Under the pieces are notes generated by a model. It worked only from the letters and a program-made list of their open reading frames with translations. It was not told where the DNA came from and did not search any database. This document shows, piece by piece, positions 53,761 to 60,357 of a DNA stretch of 64,000 bases. The DNA comes from Siminovitchia sp047228825 (GTDB lineage Bacteria > Bacillota > Bacilli > Bacillales > Bacillaceae_C): the NCBI RefSeq assembly GCF_047228825.1, contig NZ_JBFEGN010000003.1, positions 62,001 to 126,000 of the forward strand. Reading direction: 5' to 3'. The stretch's first letter is position 1. Every line of letters begins with the position of its first letter. Made by a program: the position numbers and the translations under genes.

Positions 53761-53790
53761 ATATAACTCTCGGAATGGGCGTTCGTTACA
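53761..53790 (-). promoter_or_regulatory. Possible ECF autoregulatory promoter
   Basis: Minus-strand TGTAAC (53785-53790) resembles the TGAAAC/TGTAAC -35 of Bacillus ECF promoters. The matching -10 about 14-16 bases on (GAGAGTTAT) is poor compared with CGTC-type boxes. Confidence 0.35.
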
Positions 53791-53877
53791 AAAATTCTTT
53801 AAATATTTTTTTAGAAAATAAAAAAGCCGATCAAATCCATATAGGATCGTCGACTTTTTGTGTTTTTTCCGCCAGTT

Positions 53878-54186
53878 TTATTTCGCCTTTTTCAGCATCA
53901 CAACATCGGCCTTAGTGGACACCATTTCATCTGCCAAAACAGAGATTTTGGCATCCACTCTCTCAATCTTTTCACTTAAATTTTTCTCAACTGCATCAAT
54001 TTTTTGCTCAACTGCATCAATTCTGCCCTCAAGCGAATCCATTCTATCCTCAAGCGAATCCATTCTTTTTTCAATAGAGGATATTCGGTTTTCAAGCGAC
54101 TCTAATTGCCCGGTTACCTTTTCTTCCGTAGCCTTTAATTGATCCGACAACTCCATGATTGCTTGTAAAATGGCTTTACTCTCCAT
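53878..54186 (-). CDS. Coiled-coil protein of unknown function
   Basis: 102 residues, almost all heptad-patterned. Repeats ENRISSIEKRMDSLEDRMD, SLEGRIDAVEQKIDAVEKN and LSEKIERVDAKISVLADEM place Ile/Met/Leu/Val at a/d positions about every seven residues, predicting a long rod that dimerises or trimerises. No membrane segment or signal peptide. ATG follows GGAGAGGTGAAAA. A hairpin-like GCC...GGC with flanking T's lies after the stop (53821-53862), a likely terminator. Lies between the ECF pair and comG; no recognised homologue. Confidence 0.7.
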   Translation of the reverse strand: MESKAILQAIMELSDQLKATEEKVTGQLESLENRISSIEKRMDSLEDRMDSLEGRIDAVEQKIDAVEKNLSEKIERVDAKISVLADEMVSTKADVVMLKKAK

Positions 54187-54240
54187 TTTTCACCTCTCCA
54201 TCTGCCGTTTTGCTGTTATGTTTCATTATACCATACTGAA

Positions 54241-54568
54241 AGGGGCGTACTCCGAAAAATGGATTAAAAGTAGTTCGACAGCATCGTCACCCGCACGAAG
54301 AAAAAGCGTAAGCTTTTTCGAGGACGCCGCTGCTTGAGCCTCGTGTTTCCTTTATCTCGTCGGAGGCACTTTTGTCTAGTTGCAGACGGCAGGGGCTCGG
54401 GGTCGCTTCGGTCAATCCAACGAAGTCAAAGAACGACTTCGCTGTATTGCCCTCCAGCGCTTGTCGCCCCTAAGCGGCCGTCTTCCACATTTCAGCTCAG
54501 TCTGTACGTCGATGGGCAAGGCGCTTGTGCTTTTCTTAATCTCCGAAAGGAGTACCATTTGCAGGCTA
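54241..54568. repeat. Extragenic repetitive element with strong stems
   Basis: About 330 G+C-rich noncoding bases. Starts with the palindrome GAAAAAGCGTAAGCTTTTTC (54300-54319), then GAAGTC/GACTTC around 54420-54450 and GGGGC/GCCCC pairs. The TTGTCTAGTTGCAG word (54371) resembles the TGTCTAGCTCCAG start of a repeat common in Bacillus and Geobacillus genomes, and a short second copy occurs at 60317. Neither strand gives a plausible protein. Confidence 0.5.
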
Positions 54569-54754
54569 TCATTCCCCCCTGTCCTTCTTGACCAGCATCA
54601 TGAGTGAAAAGGGAATGAGGCCAAACCAATTAAACAGGAAGGGGCCTTTTTCTTCTTTTCTCTTTTTTCTTGCATCTTTTCGTTCCGATCTTGGCCGCTC
54701 CAAGTGTTTTATGAACGTTTCTGTCATGTATTTTACATAATCGTCAGTCGACAT
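54569..54754 (-). CDS. yqzE: YqzE family protein
   Basis: 61 residues: TDDYVKYMTETFIKHLERP, a Lys/Arg/Glu middle (RSERKDARKKRKEEKG) and a hydrophobic FLFNWFGLIPFSLMMLV. It matches the YqzE family next to comGG in Bacillus. It overlaps the comGG stop region by 11 bases, so probably in the comG transcript. Function unknown. Confidence 0.85.
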   Translation of the reverse strand: MSTDDYVKYMTETFIKHLERPRSERKDARKKRKEEKGPFLFNWFGLIPFSLMMLVKKDRGE

Positions 54755-54998
54755 AAACGGACCGCCTTTCTTTTTCTAAAAAGTATGGCCATTTTTCTCC
54801 ATTTTTAGTGTCTCTGCCTTCCTCTTCCGGAAACGGCTCATTCAGCAAACGCTCCCCTTCCTGCTTATAAAAATTGCGAATCTCGGTTAAATATCCGTAC
54901 TGGGACATAAAGATGAACACAGTCTGGCTTGCAATCAACAAGGCAATCAATACAATCATTAATGTCAATGGAAAAACAGCCCCCCGTTCATTTCCCAT
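54744..54998 (-). CDS. comGG: Competence pseudopilin ComGG (short)
   Basis: 84 residues, against about 120 in B. subtilis. N terminus GNERGAVFPLTLMIVLIALLIASQTVFIF is a class-typical hydrophobic pilin-like helix, without a canonical prepilin peptidase site; the C-terminal half is short. Stops cleanly after WPYFLEKERRSVYVD. Named from synteny and the helix, so less certain than its partners. Confidence 0.75.
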   Translation of the reverse strand: MGNERGAVFPLTLMIVLIALLIASQTVFIFMSQYGYLTEIRNFYKQEGERLLNEPFPEEEGRDTKNGEKWPYFLEKERRSVYVD

Positions 54999-55454
54999 CT
55001 ATTCATCCTCCCCTCCAAATGGCAGGTAAAAGGCTGCTTCTTCTGTCGTACCATCGGCAAACTCCACCATCATATACAGCTTTGGACTTTCCTCCCGAAA
55101 GGTTAATCTCGCTACATTTTGCAAAACGATCTCGTGTCCCATATCACGAACCTGCCTTCTGACGACCTTTCCGTAACGTTCATATGATATCGGTATGTCG
55201 TTATTTTCCAAAAAAATTCGCTGGTTGGATCCCACCCGCCAAGCATCAGCGCTGTATAATTCACTCCGGAATTGGATAAGGAAAATATTCCATTCATAAT
55301 CTTTCTCCGTCGAAATGGTTCTCTCCACCGCGGAATAGGAAAGATACATAAGCGGCATAAAGGACAGGATCAAACAGAAAATGGCCATCGTCATAATCGC
55401 TTCCGGCAACGTGAAGCCCGACTCACTGTTCCATACAGGCCGTTTTACCTTCAT
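54999..55454 (-). CDS. comGF: Competence pseudopilin ComGF
   Basis: 151 residues. Prepilin-like cleavage region SESGFTLPEAIMTMAIFCL, then a beta-rich globular part. ComGF family pattern with FLIQFRSELYSADAWRV. Ends exactly where comGG begins; overlaps comGE by 32 bases. Minor pilin of the competence pilus. Confidence 0.88.
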   Translation of the reverse strand: MKVKRPVWNSESGFTLPEAIMTMAIFCLILSFMPLMYLSYSAVERTISTEKDYEWNIFLIQFRSELYSADAWRVGSNQRIFLENNDIPISYERYGKVVRRQVRDMGHEIVLQNVARLTFREESPKLYMMVEFADGTTEEAAFYLPFGGEDE

Positions 55455-55731
55455 AGCTTACGCACGCCTTCTTTTTTCCCCGAAGATCTTGGAAAGTAAA
55501 TTCATATTCGATATTCCTGCTGATCATCCGTCTATCCCTCCAATCATTCAACCGAACTGACTCCTCCACTTGTTCATACAGCAACCGATAGGCTGCCAAT
55601 TCTTTTTTCCCTTCATTCAATGCATCGAGCATGCGAAACAATAATGGAAAAAGCATGGAAGCGACAAGGAGCAAAAGACTGAAAGAGATGATTCCGTCAA
55701 GTAAAGTAAAACCCTTCTCATTTTTTAACAA
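55423..55731 (-). CDS. comGE: Competence pseudopilin ComGE
   Basis: 102 residues with a type IV prepilin leader KNEKGFTLLDGIISFSLLLL (cleavage after Gly) and a short soluble domain. Overlaps comGD by 14 bases and comGF by 32. Confidence 0.88.
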   Translation of the reverse strand: MLKNEKGFTLLDGIISFSLLLLVASMLFPLLFRMLDALNEGKKELAAYRLLYEQVEESVRLNDWRDRRMISRNIEYEFTFQDLRGKKKACVSYEGKTACMEQ

Positions 55732-56161
55732 TAAACCTCCCCCTCCCTATATAAATGGTCAGTTGTATGGTACTGTCATCCACCTGAAAATGGACTGTTC
55801 CAAAATGTGAAATCGTCCCTTCGGGTGTTATATGGAAACGGGTTAAGTTGCCGTCTGTCATCTTGATGGAGGGCGGAAGCTCCCTTTTTATAATGGTGTG
55901 GCCGCCGGATGCCGCCTCATATTCGTTTTGCTCCTTTAAAAATCGAAAAACAATCGTTTCCTTCCTATTGATGGCATACGAATGGGCATGATATAAATCG
56001 GATTCCAATTGGGTAATGAACATTTGTTTCTGTACCCATTCCGTTACCGGTTTAACGCCTGCCATTCCAATGGCAAGCATAACCGAAATGACGGCTAATA
56101 CGATGAGCATTTCGAGCAAAGTAAAGCCTTTAAAAGAGCGAACATATTGGAGAACCCGCAT
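55718..56161 (-). CDS. comGD: Competence pseudopilin ComGD
   Basis: 147 residues. Prepilin motif RSFKGFTLLEMLIVLAVISV, with Glu at +5 after the cleavage Gly; GspH/pseudopilin-like beta-rich domain. Minor pilin required for DNA uptake. Confidence 0.92.
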   Translation of the reverse strand: MRVLQYVRSFKGFTLLEMLIVLAVISVMLAIGMAGVKPVTEWVQKQMFITQLESDLYHAHSYAINRKETIVFRFLKEQNEYEAASGGHTIIKRELPPSIKMTDGNLTRFHITPEGTISHFGTVHFQVDDSTIQLTIYIGRGRFIVKK

Positions 56162-56162
56162 G

Positions 56163-56483
56163 TCAATTGGACGATACCTTCACCTCCCCGTCATTTTCTA
56201 TTATTAACGTTTTGCCGTTCGGGCAAGTGTTGTCTTTTTTCTTTACGTAACCCTCGCTTTCCAGCTTGGCAAAAGTAGGAATTTCATGATGCTTCATCCG
56301 ATAGGCCTCCACCTGCCCCTGCACCATTTGCCTGAGGGCATCACATCCTTTGTCATTAATGTTGGAGCTATGTTTGGCTGCATTCGGAAGCGCGACAAGA
56401 ATTAACACCGTAATGACCAAAAGAACAACCATCATTTCTATTAACGTAAAGCCTTTCTCATTTTTCTTTAAATAGTTCAACAC
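56163..56483 (-). CDS. comGC: Competence major pseudopilin ComGC
   Basis: 106 residues from GTG at 56483, which follows GAAGGAGAGAG. Leader KKNEKGFTLIEMMVVLLVI with the Gly|Phe prepilin peptidase site and Glu5. The two Cys of the mature part (KGC near the N-terminal third and DNTC) can form the known disulfide. Frame extends to 56555 but only by running into comGB. Major pilus subunit. Confidence 0.94.
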   Translation of the reverse strand: MLNYLKKNEKGFTLIEMMVVLLVITVLILVALPNAAKHSSNINDKGCDALRQMVQGQVEAYRMKHHEIPTFAKLESEGYVKKKDNTCPNGKTLIIENDGEVKVSSN

Positions 56484-56499
56484 TGCAATCTCTCTCCTT

Positions 56500-57513
56500 C
56501 TAAATGGAATCGATGATTTGAAACATCGGCAAAAAGATCGATAAGTAAATGGCAATCACGATCAGCCCAATCAGCAAGAAAATGACAGGCTGCAAAAAGG
56601 TGAAGACTCTCATCGTTTTTTCTTCCAGTTTAAGCAAACAAAACTCGCTGTAAAAAAGGAGCTCGCTGTCCAGTTTACCGTTCTTCTCGCCGTGGGCAAC
56701 AATCTCAATCATTTCCTCTTCCAAAAATCCCAGGTGGATGAGGGCTTCCGAAAAGGAATAACCCGTTTTCAGCATGCTTCTGATCTCTGCGGCAGACTCT
56801 TTTAATAAAGGGTGGAAGGGCTGAGTCAACATGATTTCAATGATTTCATTGATAGAAAAGCCGCTTTTTAATAAAAAGCTCCATTCTCTGGAAATAAAGA
56901 TGGTTTGGTACAGTTTGTAGTAGGAGTGGATAAACGGAGTACCTGAAAAAAACAAGGCCCTGTCCAGCGCAGACTTACTGTGGAGTATGCGGGAAGTTAC
57001 GAGAAACACACAACCTGCCATCAGGAAAGCAAACGTAACATAGTAGGGAAAAGTTTGCATAATATGAAGAAACCATTTTAATGCCAAATTGGGCTTATAA
57101 TCCATCGAATCATAAAACAATTGGAAACGGGGCAACAGGAGATGATGAAGGAGGAAACCCACGAGAAGCAAAATGAGCAATAAAATGAATGGATACTGCA
57201 GCAGCCGGAACAACTTTTTTCGCTGCTCATCTTTCCTGAGCAAATAGTTTCCGGATTCTTTCATGGCTGTTGTGATAAAACCATGCTTTTCCGCAAAAAA
57301 TAGCTGTGAGCATGCCTGCCTGTCAAACCCCAGTTGATGAAATACACGGTGAATGGGCTCCCCGCTTTGCAGCCCATCTATCATCTTTTGAAATGTTGAC
57401 AAATGCCTGTCATGCATACGGCCGAGAAAATCAAGCGACTCGGCAAGTGTAAACCCTTTATCCGTCATTTCTGCGATACGGGTCAAAAACACCCCCTGTT
57501 CTTTAAGGGTCAA
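56500..57513 (-). CDS. comGB: Competence pilus inner-membrane protein ComGB
   Basis: About 337 residues, GspF/PilC family. Two T2SSF domains, each ending in membrane helices (FILLLILLLVGFLLHHLLLP; VIFLLIGLIVIAIYLSIFLP), with FTLAESLDFLGRM and YSFSEALIHLGFLEEEMIEI blocks. TTG at 57513, four bases after GGGAGAAG and overlapping comGA by 11 bases, is favoured; a start at 57576 would overlap comGA by 74. Confidence 0.92.
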   Translation of the reverse strand: MTLKEQGVFLTRIAEMTDKGFTLAESLDFLGRMHDRHLSTFQKMIDGLQSGEPIHRVFHQLGFDRQACSQLFFAEKHGFITTAMKESGNYLLRKDEQRKKLFRLLQYPFILLLILLLVGFLLHHLLLPRFQLFYDSMDYKPNLALKWFLHIMQTFPYYVTFAFLMAGCVFLVTSRILHSKSALDRALFFSGTPFIHSYYKLYQTIFISREWSFLLKSGFSINEIIEIMLTQPFHPLLKESAAEIRSMLKTGYSFSEALIHLGFLEEEMIEIVAHGEKNGKLDSELLFYSEFCLLKLEEKTMRVFTFLQPVIFLLIGLIVIAIYLSIFLPMFQIIDSI

Positions 57514-58582
57514 CTTCTCCCTTCTCTTCAACGATCCAGCGATTATATTCCTCTTGAGAAATGTAGCCAAGTGCAATCCCCTTTCTAATCATGCTTTCCA
57601 ATGTTTTGGCCCGGCTCACCCTCTCCCCTTTTTGTGCGGTCTGGATAATTTGCCGAAGCAGTTGGCCACGCACTAAATCAAATACAACAGCCCTTTTCGG
57701 GAATCCGTCCCGCCTGCAAAATTCGGAGCAAACACCCCTGCAAAACGGGCATGACAAGGAAACAAGCCTCTGGGCCGTCACGCCGATAACCGTTTGGTCA
57801 ATTTCCAGCGGCTTCACTCCGAATTCCAGCAGACGGTAAACTGCTCCCTCTGCATTTCTTGTATGCATGCTCGTCAGGACAAGATGGCCTGTCATGGCAG
57901 CACGAATGGCAATCCTGGCCGTTTCGGCATCCCGAATCTCACCGATAAAGATCATATCGGGATCATGGCGCAAAATCGCCTTCAGCCCTGTATGGTAAGT
58001 AATGCCCGCTTTTTCATTTATCTGTACCTGCAGGAATGAATCGTTCTGTTTTTCTACGGGATCTTCCAAAGTAATCATATTTCTCGCCACTTTTTTGAAA
58101 CTGTATTCCGCCAATGCATAAATGGTCGTGGTTTTTCCACTGCCTGTCGGACCGGTAAAAATGATCATTCCGTGTGATAAAGACATCATTGAATAAAGCT
58201 GCTGAACGCTCTTTGGAAAAAGGGATATTTTGTCCAGTGAAAATGATTGTTGTTGGGGGATAATCCGAATAACCAAACTTTCCTTGGAAAGGGCGGTTGG
58301 GAGAGTGGAAATTCGCAGCGAGATCTGCTTTCCGTTACTGTGGGTCTGCCATGCACCGCTTTGCGGTTTTCGCTTTTCACTTATATCCATGGAGGCCATG
58401 AATTTCAAGTGGGAAATGAGCCGTTCTCCGGCTGTGGAGGAAATCGGTTTACGCGGGATCAGATGGCCATGGAGGCGAAATTTGACCAAGTAATCTTTCC
58501 TCCGGGGAATAATGTGCACATCTGTCACGCCCAGCCTGGCCGCCTGTGAAATGAGCTCGTCGGCTGTACGTTTTACGGTCAT
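57503..58582 (-). CDS. comGA: Competence pilus traffic ATPase ComGA
   Basis: 359 residues, secretion ATPase of the GspE/PilB family powering pilus assembly for DNA uptake. Walker A FTGPTGSGKTTTIYAL, Asp box TLEDPVEKQND, Walker B FIGEIRDAETARIAIRAA, His box TSMHTRNAEGAVYRL and a zinc tetra-cysteine region (CPFCRGVCSEFC). It heads the comG operon. Upstream, an AAAAATTTTTTTT tract may be part of a ComK box, but no full AT-box pair is clear. RBS AAAGGTGGTG is 13 bases from the ATG. Confidence 0.95.
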   Translation of the reverse strand: MTVKRTADELISQAARLGVTDVHIIPRRKDYLVKFRLHGHLIPRKPISSTAGERLISHLKFMASMDISEKRKPQSGAWQTHSNGKQISLRISTLPTALSKESLVIRIIPQQQSFSLDKISLFPKSVQQLYSMMSLSHGMIIFTGPTGSGKTTTIYALAEYSFKKVARNMITLEDPVEKQNDSFLQVQINEKAGITYHTGLKAILRHDPDMIFIGEIRDAETARIAIRAAMTGHLVLTSMHTRNAEGAVYRLLEFGVKPLEIDQTVIGVTAQRLVSLSCPFCRGVCSEFCRRDGFPKRAVVFDLVRGQLLRQIIQTAQKGERVSRAKTLESMIRKGIALGYISQEEYNRWIVEEKGEVDP

Positions 58583-58768
58583 CAATCATAAAACACCACC
58601 TTTACTATGTTTAATACATTTATTCGACATAAACCCCCATTCTCCTTCTAATAAAAAAAAAATTTTTCAAACCCCGAAAAACGGGTATACTAATCTCGCA
58701 GATGCGTTTATCACGCATTAGACACAATCAGGGCTTCGAATATATTTACTTTTGGATTCTTTTTCATT

Positions 58769-58774
58769 TATAAT
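58769..58774 (+). promoter_or_regulatory. Probable -10 of the yqgY promoter
   Basis: TATAAT, 42 bases before the yqgY ATG; -35 TTTACT (58745-58750) at 18 bases is weak. Confidence 0.4.
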
Positions 58775-58815
58775 AAGGAATTGATGGACTACATGCTGCA
58801 AAGGAGGGATTCTTT

Positions 58816-59061
58816 ATGGATCGCATGTACAGAGTATTGGGTTTTTGGACTGGAATTTTTACAATTATGTTTTATCTTGGTGGAATGGATAAAACCGCAT
58901 TACTCTTTCTTGGCCAGACAGGATTCTTTGTATTGCTTGGCTATTTGAACCTGACGGAACGGATGTATATGTATGTGTTCGGCGCATACTTGACAGTATT
59001 TTTCGCTGGTTTTACATACTACACCCTATTTCTCATGCCCCCCGGCGGAGGGTTGAATTAA
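58816..59061 (+). CDS. yqgY: DUF2626 membrane protein YqgY
   Basis: 81 residues with three hydrophobic segments (VLGFWTGIFTIMFYLGG, LLFLGQTGFFVLLGYLNL, VFGAYLTVFFAGFTYYTLF) and a LMPPGGGLN end. Fits the YqgY/DUF2626 family, which sits beside comGA in Bacillus. RBS AAAGGAGGGATTCTTT. Function unknown. Confidence 0.85.
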   Translation: MDRMYRVLGFWTGIFTIMFYLGGMDKTALLFLGQTGFFVLLGYLNLTERMYMYVFGAYLTVFFAGFTYYTLFLMPPGGGLN

Positions 59062-59065
59062 TCTG

Positions 59066-59102
59066 AAAGAAAAGCTTCCAAAAATGGGAAGCTTTCTTTT
59101 TT
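59066..59102. terminator. Bidirectional terminator between yqgY and yqgX
   Basis: Perfect stem AAAGCTTCC / GGAAGCTTT (59071-59095) with flanking A and T tracts, suiting both convergent genes. Confidence 0.85.
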
Positions 59103-59106
59103 GTCT

Positions 59107-59733
59107 CTAAACAAGAAATGGATTGCTTGTTTTTTCCGTCCCGATTGTGGTCGATAAGCCGTGGCCGGGAAAAACAACCGTATCATCGGGCAAAGTGAAC
59201 AGCTTTTGATGAATGCTTTCGATTAATGTGGCATGGTCTCCGCCCGGCAAATCCGTTCTCCCGATTCCGCTGGAAAAAAGAGCGTCTCCGGAAAAAACAG
59301 CGTTCATTTCCCTTATGTAATAAGAGAGGCTTCCGGGGGAATGGCCCGGGGTTTCCAACAGCTCCAACGTAAATGGGCCGATTTCCACCTTCTCCTCTTT
59401 TGTAAAAAGATGGTCTGCGGGATTTCCGGAAATCGGTTCCATTGGATAGTGGGCAGATCCGTTGAATGAAGGATCCAATAACCAATCCTTCTCCAATTCA
59501 TGAATGTAAACTGGAATGTTCCAATGGTCCCTTACGTCTTCCACGGCGCCAATATGATCAAAATGAGCATGTGTCAAAAGAATGGCAATGGGGTTAAGCC
59601 CTTCTTGTTCAATGAAGTCAAGGAGACGCTTCCCCTCAAATCCCGGATCAAAAATAATGCACTTTTTTTCTTCATTAAAAAGGAAATAACAATTTGCCTG
59701 CAGCGGTCCCACGGGTATTTGCTTCAAATTCAT
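59107..59733 (-). CDS. yqgX: Metallo-beta-lactamase-fold hydrolase YqgX (glyoxalase II-like)
   Basis: 208 residues. Metal-binding THAHFDHIGAV (HxHxDH) near residue 58, further ligands in LETPGHSPGS, FSGDALFSSGIGRTD and VVFPGHG. Short relative to true glyoxalase II, lacking its C-terminal helical domain. Family members hydrolyse thioesters; the substrate here is unknown. ATG at 59733 follows AAGGAGCTTGCAA. Confidence 0.9.
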   Translation of the reverse strand: MNLKQIPVGPLQANCYFLFNEEKKCIIFDPGFEGKRLLDFIEQEGLNPIAILLTHAHFDHIGAVEDVRDHWNIPVYIHELEKDWLLDPSFNGSAHYPMEPISGNPADHLFTKEEKVEIGPFTLELLETPGHSPGSLSYYIREMNAVFSGDALFSSGIGRTDLPGGDHATLIESIHQKLFTLPDDTVVFPGHGLSTTIGTEKTSNPFLV

Positions 59734-59956
59734 TTGCAAGCTCCTTTCCATATTCTCTTTTCAAGTTTACCATGAAAAGGAGGAAAAAATAAAAGGTTAA
59801 CGTTTAGTTGGATCAGGTGCGGGCATGATACTTAATGAGTCAAGGAAGTGTCACTTTTGAAACTCGACAAGCGCTTGAAAAAGCTTTAAAATATAAAGAG
59901 TGGTGGCCTCATACATAGACTTTTCCTTATCATCATCAGAAGGGAGTTCTGAATAA

Positions 59957-60124
59957 ATGGGTACAGTAATCATTTTCAGCCTGGTTGCGATTCTTGCCGT
60001 GTTTGGCTTGATCAGCTCTTTAAAAAACAGAAACGTACTAGGGTTTATTTTCGCACTGGGAACGGCCGGAGTGTTCGGATTCTTTTCCATCATGACCATT
60101 ATCAAATCAGGTTTTCCGTCATGA
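59957..60124 (+). CDS. yqgW: DUF2759 small membrane protein YqgW
   Basis: A 55-residue frame with two hydrophobic helices (TVIIFSLVAILAVFGLISS; VLGFIFALGTAGVFGFFSIM) and the end TIIKSGFPS. It fits the DUF2759/YqgW family, which lies next to yqgX in B. subtilis. ATG follows AAGGGAG by 13 bases, and a strong terminator starts at the stop codon, which supports a real gene. Function unknown. Confidence 0.8.
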   Translation: MGTVIIFSLVAILAVFGLISSLKNRNVLGFIFALGTAGVFGFFSIMTIIKSGFPS

Positions 60125-60172
60125 AAACCCGATGCCTGCCAATAGGGGGGCATCGGGTTTTCTTTTTTTCGT
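60124..60172 (+). terminator. Rho-independent terminator after yqgW
   Basis: Stem AAAACCCGATGCC / GGCATCGGGTTTT followed by CTTTTTTTC. Confidence 0.85.
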
Positions 60173-60251
60173 ATTTTGAACAATAATGATAAGAAACACG
60201 AGCCGGACATTCAAATCCGCGCTTGAACGGGCAAAAAGAGGGAACCCAAAA

Positions 60252-60277
60252 AACCGCAGTGATCACTGCGGTTTTTT
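60252..60277 (+). terminator. Second terminator hairpin downstream of yqgW
   Basis: Palindromic stem AACCGCAGTG / CACTGCGGTT followed by TTTTTT. No gene lies between it and the first terminator; it may back up termination. The rest up to 60357 contains only the short repeat word TTTGTCTAGCTCCAG near 60315. Confidence 0.6.
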
Positions 60278-60357
60278 TACAAGTAAAGAAGGTATAACTT
60301 GCTAAAAAGCTTTTCTTTGTCTAGCTCCAGCTTTGTAAGAAGGATAGCGGCTTTTTC

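Noticed and set aside
58586..58815. ComK box upstream of comGA
   Set aside because: A single A-tract/T-tract pair is visible, but the paired AAAA-N5-TTTT boxes at a proper spacing could not be placed with confidence, so it was not listed as a site.
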